The notes beneath the pieces are model-generated. The model made no database searches. It had not been told where the DNA came from and was given only the letters and a program-made list of their open reading frames with translations. The position numbers and the translations under genes were made by a program. This document shows positions 20,071 to 27,927 of a DNA stretch of 64,000 nt, one piece after another. How positions within the stretch are numbered: position 1 is the stretch's first letter; the number at the start of each line of letters is the position of its first letter. This stretch comes from Marinobacter manganoxydans MnI7-9 (GTDB lineage Bacteria > Pseudomonadota > Gammaproteobacteria > Pseudomonadales > Oleiphilaceae), in contig NZ_AGTR01000013.1 of assembly GCF_000235625.1 (NCBI RefSeq), positions 1 through 64,000 of the forward strand. Direction: 5' to 3'.

Positions 20071-20882
20071 GCTTCGCGCCGGAGACAGCGGGTGCTTCCC
20101 GTACCCTGAAGTCGGATATTGCCCGGGGCTTTGGCAACGCCAGCGGCTCATATGACAGCGCCTCCCGGCTGCAGCGATTCATGGGTAACACCATGCTGCA
20201 AAAACTCCAGTCCAGAGAGGAAGGCCCGTTTCGTTCAAGCGTGCTGGACCTTGGTTGTGGCACCGGTTGGTTTACCCGCAAGTTCGCTGACCTGGGGCGC
20301 GTTGAGGCACTGGCCGGGGTGGATCTGTCAGCGGGTATGCTGGAGCAGGCTCGTGAGAGTGGGCCTGACGGAATCAGCTGGATTGTGGCCGATGCCGAGC
20401 ACCTGCCCTTACCCGATGACAGCGTCGACCTGATTTTCAGTAACCTCATGATTCAGTGGTGTGATGATCCCCGTTCGGTGCTTAGGGAATGCCTGCGTGT
20501 TCTGCGTTCCGGTGGGTCTCTCATGATCTCGACGCTTCTTGATGGCACGCTGCGTGAACTGAAAAACGCCTGGCAGGCAGCAGATCCGGATCATCAGCAC
20601 GTGAATCAGTTTGAGACCGAGCTCGGATTGCAGGCCAAAGTGCGCGCCGAATTGTCCGATGCCAGCATTGAAACCCGCACCATCAGGCTGCCCTACGATT
20701 CGCCCATGGCCCTGGCAGGTGAGCTCCGCCATCTTGGGGCGGGCTTTCGGGGCGGTGGTCGGCGAAAAGCAGTTACGGCACCCGGCAGAGTGCGGGCAAT
20801 GTGTAAGCAGTATCCCAGGGAGCCGGACGGCTCTATCATGGCAAGCTATGAAGCTGCCTGGGTTTACTGGCAGAAACGATAG
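20058..20882 (+). CDS. bioC: Malonyl-ACP O-methyltransferase BioC
   Basis: SAM methyltransferase that methylates malonyl-ACP so the fatty-acid machinery can extend it to pimeloyl-ACP; BioH later removes the methyl. Motif I VLDLGCGTGWFT (62-73), DIARGFGNASGSYD near the N-terminus and NLMIQWCDDP are family blocks. ATG at 20058 follows AAAGGGGG with correct spacing and overlaps the bioH end. 274 residues. Confidence 0.94.
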   Translation: MGVISFAPETAGASRTLKSDIARGFGNASGSYDSASRLQRFMGNTMLQKLQSREEGPFRSSVLDLGCGTGWFTRKFADLGRVEALAGVDLSAGMLEQARESGPDGISWIVADAEHLPLPDDSVDLIFSNLMIQWCDDPRSVLRECLRVLRSGGSLMISTLLDGTLRELKNAWQAADPDHQHVNQFETELGLQAKVRAELSDASIETRTIRLPYDSPMALAGELRHLGAGFRGGGRRKAVTAPGRVRAMCKQYPREPDGSIMASYEAAWVYWQKR

Positions 20883-20904
20883 GACTCCGCGACAGGACGC
20901 AATA

Positions 20905-21597
20905 ATGGCCAACCATTCTTTCTTTGTAACCGGTACCGATACGGGAGTGGGGAAAACCCTGGTCTCTGCTGCCATCCTTCATGCGGCCCGGGCCATGGGG
21001 AAGCATACCCTGGCGATGAAACCCATCGCATCGGGTTGCGATCGGACGTCCGAAGGCCTTCGCAACGAAGATGCGCTGATGTTGCAGAACGCTATTACGG
21101 AGCCGCTGGCTTACGAGCTGATCAACCCGGTGGCCCTGGAGCCGGCCATTGCCCCCCACGTGGCGGCGGAGCAGGCCGGGCGCCATATCACCTCGGATCG
21201 CCTTGTCGGATTCTGTCGCGGGCTGCAGATTCGTCCGGCGGACCTGTTGTTGGTGGAGGGTGCTGGCGGCTGGCGGGTCCCGCTCAACGATCGGGAAACC
21301 TACTCGGAGTTTCCCCGGCAGCTGGCCATGCCGGTTATTCTGGTGGTATCACTTCGCCTGGGTTGCATCAACCATGCGCTGCTGACAGCGGAAGCCATAA
21401 GGAGTGACGGACTGAGAGTCGCAGGATGGGTTGCCAACCGCACAGAGTCCGAGCCCATGAGTTGCGAGCAGGACACCCTGAATTACCTGGTGAACCACAT
21501 GGGGGCGCCCTGTCTGGGTATTCTTCCGTGGTTGGAGCAATCCCGGCCGGAAATGCTGGCTGGTTATCTTAATATTGATGGGCTGTTTGAAAATTGA
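20905..21597 (+). CDS. bioD: Dethiobiotin synthetase
   Basis: ATP-dependent closure of the ureido ring from 7,8-diaminopelargonate and CO2. P-loop GTDTGVGKT at 10-18, KPIASGC, and LLVEGAGGWRVPL are typical. ATG at 20905 is chosen by family N-terminus (NHSFFVTGTDTG); the longer frame from 20611 lies inside bioC. 230 residues. Last recognised biotin gene of the operon; bioA, which makes its substrate, is not in the window. Confidence 0.95.
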   Translation: MANHSFFVTGTDTGVGKTLVSAAILHAARAMGKHTLAMKPIASGCDRTSEGLRNEDALMLQNAITEPLAYELINPVALEPAIAPHVAAEQAGRHITSDRLVGFCRGLQIRPADLLLVEGAGGWRVPLNDRETYSEFPRQLAMPVILVVSLRLGCINHALLTAEAIRSDGLRVAGWVANRTESEPMSCEQDTLNYLVNHMGAPCLGILPWLEQSRPEMLAGYLNIDGLFEN

Positions 21598-21648
21598 CCA
21601 GATATGTGGCTTAATTAAGTCAATTAATGGTCATCGGGCGGCGCAGTT

Positions 21649-21894
21649 ATGATCAGTAACACTCTCGCAGTTGGGATTCAGGGCATTCAGGATGGCATGG
21701 TCGGCATGGACAATGCCGCCCGCAAGATTGCCCGTGCCGGCACCGATGGCCCCCAGGGAACCGCCGAAGGTGCGGGCAGTCTTGTTGAGCCCATTGTTGA
21801 TCTCAAGATCTATGAGCGCAGCGTTGAAGCGTCCGCACAGGTGGTAAAAACCGCGGATGAAACACTGGGAACACTCCTGGATATCATGGCTTGA
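21649..21894 (+). CDS. Small protein resembling flagellar axial D0 segments
   Basis: 81 residues. The N-terminal half (NTLAVGIQGIQDGMVGMDNAARKIARA) and C-terminal half (LKIYERSVEASAQVVKTADETLGTLLDI) look like the two D0 helices found at the ends of flagellar rod and hook proteins, with nothing in between. This is pattern recognition, not an alignment result. No other flagellar gene is in the window. In pseudomonads a small hypothetical also sits between bioD and an acyl-CoA dehydrogenase, as I recall. It is followed 22 bases later by the HEAAH protein and probably co-transcribed. Confidence 0.65.
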   Translation: MISNTLAVGIQGIQDGMVGMDNAARKIARAGTDGPQGTAEGAGSLVEPIVDLKIYERSVEASAQVVKTADETLGTLLDIMA

Positions 21895-21916
21895 TAGCTG
21901 AAAGAGCGCCGAGTCC

Positions 21917-22567
21917 GTGCTTTCTTCTTTCCCTCCTGTTCCCCCATTTCCCCCCGGGGCCTCTTTTCAAGGCCAGGCTTCGCCACGTGTCCAGGCACCC
22001 GGTTCGGCAGCGGCGGAGCCCGAGGCGCCTTCTGCGGAAGCCAGATTCACTGAGGCTTCCGGTAAAGCCGAGTCTGCTCGGGAAAACCCCAAGTCAAAAC
22101 CTGATGGCAAGAATTCCGATAACCCGCAGGGCCTGTCTGAGCAAGAGCTGAAAGCCCGGGATCGTGAAGTTCGCGCCCACGAAGCCGCGCATCAGGCGGT
22201 GGGTGGCCAGTATGCCGGTGCCATGTCCTTTACCTACCAGCGGGGCTCGGATGGCGCCCAGTATGCGGTAGGCGGTGAAGTCTCCATCGACCTGTCTCCG
22301 GTGCAGGGGGACCCCCAGGCTACCATTGAGAAAATGCGAGTCGTCCGGGCGGCCGCCATGGCGCCGGCAGAGCCGTCGGGGCAGGATCGTGCCGTGGCCG
22401 CCCAGGCCATGCAGATCATGCTCCAGGCCCAGTCTGACCTCGCTACCGAATCCGGATCCTCTTCAAGGGCGGCAAGCGATGCCTATCGTGAAGTTTCTGC
22501 CATGGGAGACGTTGAGCAAAAAAGTGACGAAAAGCGCGTCTCATCCTTCGAGCCGGTGTCTGCCTGA
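21917..22567 (+). CDS. SprA-related putative metalloprotease (HEAAH motif)
   Basis: 216 residues from a GTG start at 21917. The first ~75 residues are Pro/Ala/Ser/Glu-rich and look disordered; the folded part begins at LSEQELKARDREVRAHEAAHQAVGGQYAG. HEAAH (88-92) fits the HExxH zinc signature. The following GAQYAVGGEVSIDLSPVQGDPQATIEKM block matches the SprA-related family as I recall it. No signal peptide is obvious. Whether it cleaves anything is unknown. Its gene follows the 81-residue D0-like protein, so the two may work together. Confidence 0.75.
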   Translation: MLSSFPPVPPFPPGASFQGQASPRVQAPGSAAAEPEAPSAEARFTEASGKAESARENPKSKPDGKNSDNPQGLSEQELKARDREVRAHEAAHQAVGGQYAGAMSFTYQRGSDGAQYAVGGEVSIDLSPVQGDPQATIEKMRVVRAAAMAPAEPSGQDRAVAAQAMQIMLQAQSDLATESGSSSRAASDAYREVSAMGDVEQKSDEKRVSSFEPVSA

Positions 22568-22694
22568 CCCCTTCCTTCCCCTGGCCCTGAGCCACAGATA
22601 AATATCCCGCCATTACAGGCCACTTGTGCCCGGCATGCACTGTCATGGCGCGCGATCCGGTGACAGTTCGCAACACAAATTTTGCATCCGGCTA

Positions 22695-22724
22695 TTGACA
22701 ATTCTGTACCTCTAAACGTATGTT
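22695..22724 (+). promoter_or_regulatory. Sigma70-type promoter for the first acyl-CoA dehydrogenase
   Basis: TTGACA at 22695-22700, an 18-base spacer and TATGTT at 22719-22724. It lies about 115 bases upstream of the preferred start codon. The -10 element is covered by the first AAAC-N4-GTTT box. Confidence 0.6.
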
Positions 22725-22738
22725 TCAAACAAGTGTTT
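22714..22738 (+). promoter_or_regulatory. Two PsrA-like operator boxes
   Basis: AAACGTATGTTT (22714-22725) and AAACAAGTGTTT (22727-22738) are two copies of AAAC-N4-GTTT placed 13 bases apart, over the -10 element and the start site. The consensus reported for the TetR-family fatty-acid regulator PsrA in pseudomonads is G/C-AAAC-N2-4-GTTT-G/C. Repression relieved by long-chain acyl signals would suit a beta-oxidation gene. The regulator is not in the window. Confidence 0.6.
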
Positions 22739-22838
22739 AATTAAGGCTGCGGCGCATTGCGTTGCGGTGTCTGAGCAAACCCAAGGCCAGAAGCTGTCAA
22801 ACCTGATTCAGCTGAGCCCGAGAACCGAGGTGGATTCC

Positions 22839-24638
22839 ATGCCTGAGTACAAAGCGCCCCTGCGTGACATCAAATTCGTAATGACCGAGCTGCTGAACAG
22901 CGAGCAGCACTACGCCAACCTGGAAGGTGCCGAAGACGCTACTCCGGATATGGTGGATGCCATTATCGGGGAAGGTGCCAAGTTCTGTGAGCAGGTTCTG
23001 TCTCCGCTGAACCAGGTGGGTGACAAGGAAGGCTGTATCTGGAGCGAAGACGGTGTGAAGACACCGACTGGCTTCAAAGAAGCTTACCAGCAGTATGTGG
23101 AAGGCGGCTGGCCGTCCATGACCGCCGATCCCAACTACGGTGGCCAGGGACTGCCGCACTCTCTCGGTCTGGTCATGAGTGAAATGGTGGGCACCGCCAA
23201 CTGGTCCTTTGGCATGTACCCGGGCCTGAGCCACGGTGCAACCAACACCATTGAAGAGCATGGTACCGAAGAGCAGAAACAGACTTACCTCACCAAGCTG
23301 ATCAGCGGCGAGTGGACCGGCACCATGTGTCTGACCGAGCCGCACTGCGGTTCCGATCTCGGCACCCTGCGCACCAAGGCCGAGCCGAATGCCGATGGCA
23401 CCTACGCCATCACCGGTACCAAGATCTTTATCTCTGCCGGTGAGCACGACATGGCCGAGAACATCGTCCATATCGTTCTTGCGCGTCTGCCGGGCGCACC
23501 GGAAGGCACCAAGGGCATCTCCCTGTTTATCGTGCCCAAGTGTCTGCCGAACGAAGATGGCTCTGCTGGTGAGCGCAACGCCGTTTCCTGCGGTTCCATC
23601 GAGCACAAGATGGGTATCCACGGCAACGCCACTTGCGTGATGAACTTCGACGGCGCCAAGGGCTGGCTGATCGGGCCGGAGAACAAGGGCCTGAACTGCA
23701 TGTTCACCTTCATGAACACCGCCCGTATCGGTACTGCGATCCAGGGGCTGGGTGCCGCCGAGCTGGGCTTCCAGGGCTCACTGGCCTACGCCAAAGAGCG
23801 TCTGGCCATGCGTTCACTGAGCGGTCCGAAGAACCCGGAAGGCATTGCTGATCCGATCATTGTTCACCCGGACGTTCGTCGCATGCTGCTGACACAGAAA
23901 GCGGTTGCCGAAGGTGCCCGTGCCCTGATTTACCTGACGGCACAGCAGGCAGACGTTGTTCACAGCGGCAAAACCGAAGAAGAGCGCAAGGCAGCCGATG
24001 AGGCGCTGGGCTTCCTGACACCGATCGCCAAGGCGTTCCTGACCGAAATCGGTTACGAGGCAGCGAACCTTGGTATGCAGGTCTTTGGTGGTCACGGCTT
24101 TATCTCCGAGTGGGGCATGGAGCAGAACGTTCGTGACGCCCGTATCGGCATGATCTATGAAGGCACCACCGGTATTCAGGCGCTGGATCTGTTGGGCCGC
24201 AAGGTTCTGATGACCCAGGGCGAATCCCTGAAAGGCTTCACCAAGCAGGTGCATCTGTTCTGCAAGGAAAACGCGGAAGACGAGCAGCTGAAGGAATTCA
24301 TCGAGCCGCTGGCGGCGATGAACAAGGAATGGGGCGAGCTGACTACCAAAATTGGTATGTCTGCCATGAAGAATCGTGAGGAAGTGGGCGCGGCCTCTGT
24401 GGACTACCTGATGTACTCCGGTTACGCAGTGTTTGCCTACCTGTGGGCCCGTATGGCCAAGGTTGCCCTGGACAAGATGGTTGAGGGTACCACTGAAGAG
24501 ATGTTCTACAACGCCAAGATCCAGACTGCGCGCTTCTACTTCAAGCGTATGCTGCCCAGGGCCAAGGGCCACGCAGAAAGCATGCTGGCTGGCGCTGACA
24601 GCCTGATGGACATGCCGGAGGAAGCCTTCGCCATCTAA
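22839..24638 (+). CDS. Acyl-CoA dehydrogenase, long ~600-residue type
   Basis: FAD enzyme for the first step of fatty-acid beta-oxidation, of the long class with an extra C-terminal domain. ATG at 22839 (MPEYKAPLRDIKFV) is preferred over the GTG at 22767 because GAGG sits 8 bases upstream and the paralogue at 24850 begins the same way. Visible: LTEPHCGSDLGTLRTKA, ITGTKIFISAGEHD, GGHGFISEWGMEQNVRDARI and the IYEGTTGIQALDLLGRK block. 599 residues. Ends at a strong terminator. Chain-length preference cannot be read from the sequence. Confidence 0.93.
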   Translation: MPEYKAPLRDIKFVMTELLNSEQHYANLEGAEDATPDMVDAIIGEGAKFCEQVLSPLNQVGDKEGCIWSEDGVKTPTGFKEAYQQYVEGGWPSMTADPNYGGQGLPHSLGLVMSEMVGTANWSFGMYPGLSHGATNTIEEHGTEEQKQTYLTKLISGEWTGTMCLTEPHCGSDLGTLRTKAEPNADGTYAITGTKIFISAGEHDMAENIVHIVLARLPGAPEGTKGISLFIVPKCLPNEDGSAGERNAVSCGSIEHKMGIHGNATCVMNFDGAKGWLIGPENKGLNCMFTFMNTARIGTAIQGLGAAELGFQGSLAYAKERLAMRSLSGPKNPEGIADPIIVHPDVRRMLLTQKAVAEGARALIYLTAQQADVVHSGKTEEERKAADEALGFLTPIAKAFLTEIGYEAANLGMQVFGGHGFISEWGMEQNVRDARIGMIYEGTTGIQALDLLGRKVLMTQGESLKGFTKQVHLFCKENAEDEQLKEFIEPLAAMNKEWGELTTKIGMSAMKNREEVGAASVDYLMYSGYAVFAYLWARMAKVALDKMVEGTTEEMFYNAKIQTARFYFKRMLPRAKGHAESMLAGADSLMDMPEEAFAI

Positions 24639-24671
24639 GGCGCGGGCACCGAAGGACGGTTCCAGAGGACA

Positions 24672-24705
24672 GAAAGCCCGCGCTCCCCGGAGGCGGGCTT
24701 TTTTC
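24672..24705 (+). terminator. Intrinsic terminator after the first acyl-CoA dehydrogenase
   Basis: AAAGCCCGC (24673-24681) pairs with GCGGGCTTT; the T-run continues to 24704. About 35 bases past the stop, so the two paralogues are separate transcription units. Confidence 0.88.
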
Positions 24706-24849
24706 ATGAGTTGCGGTCCGCTTTTAGGGTAGAATAGGCGCCCATAAAAATAATCTTCAGCGGACACATAGCCCGAGCAGGTGTGACTGGCCCAGACTGA
24801 GGCCCTTTTGCCACCTGAACAGACTGACAGAATTTTTGGAGAGTTTTAG

Positions 24850-26640
24850 ATGGCTGATTATCAGGCACCCCTACGTGACATGCGCTTTGTTCTGAATGAG
24901 GTTTTCGATGCCCCCGCACTGTGGGCCTCACTGCCCAAGGTTGCCGAGCATGTGGACCCGGAAACGGCGGACGCCATTCTTGAAGAAGCCGGCAAGATCA
25001 GCAGTGGTGTACTTGCGCCCCTGAATCGCGAAGGTGATGAGCAGGGCTGCAAATGGAACGATGGTGAGGTAACGTCTCCGGAGGGCTTCAAGGAAGCGTA
25101 CCAGACCATCGTTGAAGGCGGCTGGAACGGTCTTGGCGGCAACCCGGACTTTGGCGGCATGGGCATGCCCAAGACCCTCGTCGCGCAGTTCGAGGAAATG
25201 ATGCAGGGCGCCAACATGGCATTCGGGCTGGCCCCCATGCTTACGGCCGGCGCCTGCCTCGCGCTGGACGCCCACGGAAGTGATGAGCTGAAAGAAAAGT
25301 ACCTGCCTAACATGTATTCCGGTGTCTGGTCCGGCGCCATGGATCTGACCGAGCCCCACGCCGGCACAGACCTCGGGATCATCCGCACCAAGGCGGAACC
25401 GAACGATGACGGCTCCTTCAACGTTACAGGTACCAAGATCTTTATCACCTGGGGCGAGCACGACATGGCGGAGAACATCATCCACCTGGTGCTGGCCAAA
25501 CTGCCGGATGCGCCGAAAGGTCCAAAGGGCATTTCCATGTTCCTGGTACCCAAGTTCCTGGTGAATGACGATGGTTCCCTGGGTGAGCGCAACAGCTTCA
25601 GTTGTGGTTCCCTCGAGAAGAAAATGGGCATCAAGGGTTCTGCGACCTGCGTAATGAACTTCGATGGCGCCAAAGGCTGGCTGGTCGGCGAAGAAAACAA
25701 GGGTCTGGCGGCGATGTTCACCATGATGAACTACGAGCGCCTGGGCGTTGGTATCCAGGGCATTGGCGCTGCCGAAGCCTCTCTGCAAAGCGCTCGGGAA
25801 TACGCCCTTGATCGTATCCAGAGCCGTGCACCGACCGGTGCCCAACAGCCTGAGAAGGCGGCAGACCCAATCCTCGTGCACCCGGATGTCCGGCGCATGC
25901 TGCTCACGATGAAAGGCTATGTGGAGGGCGGTCGTACTTTCTCAACCTACGTGGCCCAGTGGCTGGATATCGCCAAGTTTGCCGAGGATGATGAGCGTCG
26001 CAAACACGCTGAAGGTATGGTGGCGTTGCTGACACCGGTGGCCAAGGCATTTCTCACGGATCGCGGCCTCGATACCTGCATCATGGGTCAGCAGGTCTTT
26101 GGTGGTCATGGTTTCATCCGCGAGTGGGGGCAGGAGCAACTGGTTCGTGACTGCCGCATAACCCAGATCTACGAAGGAACCAATGGTATCCAGGCACTGG
26201 ATCTGATGGGCCGGAAAGTGGTCGGCACCCAGGGCAAGCTTTACGAGCTGTTTGCCCAGGACGTCGCAAACTTCCTGGAGGAGAACAGTGGTAACGATCA
26301 TCTGCGCCCGTTCCTTGAGCCGCTTGCTGCTGCGGTTGAGCGTCTTGATGACGTTACCGAGCACGTGATCAAACAGGCTGGCGATAACCCGAATGCCATT
26401 GGGGCAGCGTCTGTGGACTATCTGGATCTGTTTGGCCTGACCGCTCTGGGTTATATGTGGGCGAAGATCGTCAAAGCGGCTGCGCCCCAGGCGGATTCAG
26501 ATACCTCCGGATTCTACAGCGGTAAACTGAAGACCGCGCGCTTCTACTTTGACCGCCTGCTGCCCAAGACCGTTTCACTGGCTGAAGGTATTCGTAGCGG
26601 CAGCGACTCCATGATGGCGCTGACGGCTGAAGAGTTCTGA
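24850..26640 (+). CDS. Acyl-CoA dehydrogenase, long ~600-residue type (paralogue)
   Basis: Second member of the tandem pair, 596 residues, colinear with the first over its whole length: ADYQAPLRDMRFV, LTEPHAGTDLGIIRTKAEP, VTGTKIFITWGEHDMAENIIH, GGHGFIREWGQEQLVRDCRI and IYEGTNGIQALDLMGRKVV. ATG follows GGAG with good spacing. The upstream 145 bases lack the AAAC-N4-GTTT boxes seen before the first gene, so control probably differs. The duplication with divergence suggests different acyl-chain ranges; this is inference. Confidence 0.93.
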   Translation: MADYQAPLRDMRFVLNEVFDAPALWASLPKVAEHVDPETADAILEEAGKISSGVLAPLNREGDEQGCKWNDGEVTSPEGFKEAYQTIVEGGWNGLGGNPDFGGMGMPKTLVAQFEEMMQGANMAFGLAPMLTAGACLALDAHGSDELKEKYLPNMYSGVWSGAMDLTEPHAGTDLGIIRTKAEPNDDGSFNVTGTKIFITWGEHDMAENIIHLVLAKLPDAPKGPKGISMFLVPKFLVNDDGSLGERNSFSCGSLEKKMGIKGSATCVMNFDGAKGWLVGEENKGLAAMFTMMNYERLGVGIQGIGAAEASLQSAREYALDRIQSRAPTGAQQPEKAADPILVHPDVRRMLLTMKGYVEGGRTFSTYVAQWLDIAKFAEDDERRKHAEGMVALLTPVAKAFLTDRGLDTCIMGQQVFGGHGFIREWGQEQLVRDCRITQIYEGTNGIQALDLMGRKVVGTQGKLYELFAQDVANFLEENSGNDHLRPFLEPLAAAVERLDDVTEHVIKQAGDNPNAIGAASVDYLDLFGLTALGYMWAKIVKAAAPQADSDTSGFYSGKLKTARFYFDRLLPKTVSLAEGIRSGSDSMMALTAEEF

Positions 26641-26662
26641 TTAGCCAGCAAGACTCAGGCAC

Positions 26663-26693
26663 AAAAAAACAGGCCCTCGGGCCTGTTTTTTTA
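26663..26693. terminator. Bidirectional terminator between acyl-CoA dehydrogenase and endonuclease-like gene
   Basis: AACAGGCCC and GGGCCTGTT form the stem around a two-base loop; A7 on the left and T7 on the right give U-tracts on both strands, fitting the two convergent genes. Confidence 0.9.
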
Positions 26694-26729
26694 TGGTTAA
26701 TTGGTCAGCAGGGCAAGCTTCCCGGACTC

Positions 26730-27365
26730 TCAGAGTCGCTCCATTCTCTCCGGGTTGGTAATAAAGGGATTGGCACTACCCTGGATTTCGACAATGCGCC
26801 CGTGACGGGTCAGCTCGCTATCATCCGGCGGGTCCAGCCTGTTCCAGCCCTTGAACACCGCCGAGGAGCCAAGCCAGGGCAAATCATAGGTGTCCACCAT
26901 GTAGGCCACCGTGCGCGCCACATCTCCCTTTACCCGCCCCGGGGGCTCAAAGAACTGGGCGCTCTGGCGAATGCCGCATTCGTCTTCGCTTACTGACGAG
27001 CCCAGGTCCTCGTAACGAGCGTTTCGCCGGCCCATCTCGGTCCGGCTGCGCACCGGTACCATGTTGTGCATGTCAGACGCGATCTGACGGTAGCGGTTAT
27101 CCTGTTCACATTGACGCGAGGTGCCACAGTCGAGTGCGCTGCGGACATCGGCCAATGGATAGACATAACCGTCCGTCAGAACGAATCCTTTGCTTGTAAA
27201 GGCGGTGTTGCAGAAGAAGGAATTGCCGCCACTGGCGTAAAGGTCACCCCAGAAGTGATCGGTAACAACGGTTTTTGGATCACTGAACCGGGTATTCTGG
27301 CCAATCACGAGGGTAGTGGTGAGCAATAGGCCAAGTGCTGTGGGTATCAGTAAGAATCGTTTCAT
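26730..27365 (-). CDS. Secreted endonuclease I (EndA/Dns)-like protein lacking the catalytic Glu-His
   Basis: 211 residues from the ATG at 27365. Signal peptide about 1-22. The fold signature of endonuclease I is clear: FWGDLYASGGNSFFC (38-52), DMHNMVP (98-104), the RVKGDVARTVAYM block (144-156) and GSANPFITNPERME at the end. The catalytic EHVxP motif of active enzymes, however, aligns with DGYVYP (65-70), so the metal-binding Glu and general-base His appear replaced by Gly and Tyr. Probably periplasmic or secreted; it may bind rather than cut DNA. Family assignment is from memory. Confidence 0.78.
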   Translation of the reverse strand: MKRFLLIPTALGLLLTTTLVIGQNTRFSDPKTVVTDHFWGDLYASGGNSFFCNTAFTSKGFVLTDGYVYPLADVRSALDCGTSRQCEQDNRYRQIASDMHNMVPVRSRTEMGRRNARYEDLGSSVSEDECGIRQSAQFFEPPGRVKGDVARTVAYMVDTYDLPWLGSSAVFKGWNRLDPPDDSELTRHGRIVEIQGSANPFITNPERMERL

Positions 27366-27487
27366 ACGCCTTTTATACCTCGCAGTGTGTTCAAGCACCC
27401 TGTCAATTCGGGCCTCACTGGTCAGGATCTGATCAAGCGGGTCAAAACTATGACGCTTTGTTCACGGATATTGTGAAGTATGGCACA

Positions 27488-27510
27488 GAGGCTCCAAACC
27501 ACGGAGCCTC
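27488..27510. other. Small perfect hairpin downstream of the coiled-coil gene
   Basis: GAGGCTCC and GGAGCCTC separated by AAACCAC. It sits between the two minus-strand genes at 26730 and 27553. No U-tract follows on either strand, so it is not a clear intrinsic terminator; it could protect a 3' end. Confidence 0.4.
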
Positions 27511-27552
27511 CAGGCTAGAAATTTGTGGCGTAATGTTAACGGGTTAACAGTA

Positions 27553-27816
27553 TTACTTCAGTTTGTTGCGGATGTTCTGGTAACCGGTTTTCAGGTCTTC
27601 GCCAAGTTTGGATGCGGTCTGACGAGCTTCCTGGGACGCGTTCTCGGCATCGTGCAGAACTTCATCGATCTTGCTTCTGAAACGATCCCAATCCTGTTCG
27701 AGATCCTCCCATTCGTCCTTAACGTCTTCACGGGCCAGATGCATCTGGACGCGCGCCTCATCCCGGTATTGTTTCACTTTTTCCGACAGCTTCTTGAGTT
27801 CTTCTTGAAGACTCAT
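27553..27816 (-). CDS. Small all-helical coiled-coil protein, function unknown
   Basis: 87 residues from ATG 27816, preceded by a very strong Shine-Dalgarno AAGGAGGTG (27823-27831), which predicts high translation. The sequence is almost wholly charged helix with heptad-like spacing (LQEELKKLSEKVKQYRDEARV, then DVKDEWEDLEQDWDRFRSKIDEV), no signal peptide or membrane segment. It resembles small stress-linked helical proteins in composition but I cannot name a family. It stands between the endonuclease-like gene and holA, with gaps on both sides. Confidence 0.75.
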   Translation of the reverse strand: MSLQEELKKLSEKVKQYRDEARVQMHLAREDVKDEWEDLEQDWDRFRSKIDEVLHDAENASQEARQTASKLGEDLKTGYQNIRNKLK

Positions 27817-27927
27817 ATCAAGCACCTCCTTGGATTGTTGGTGTGCTTACAATGCGCCCGATCGTAAAAAACTGTCAAGGGGCCGGCAGGGCCAACAGGG
27901 CACAACGAAGGCTGAGTTTGATTCAGA

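Noticed and set aside
22767-22838. GTG 22767 as the start of the first acyl-CoA dehydrogenase
   Set aside because: The ATG at 22839 has a better Shine-Dalgarno sequence and matches the paralogue's N-terminus.
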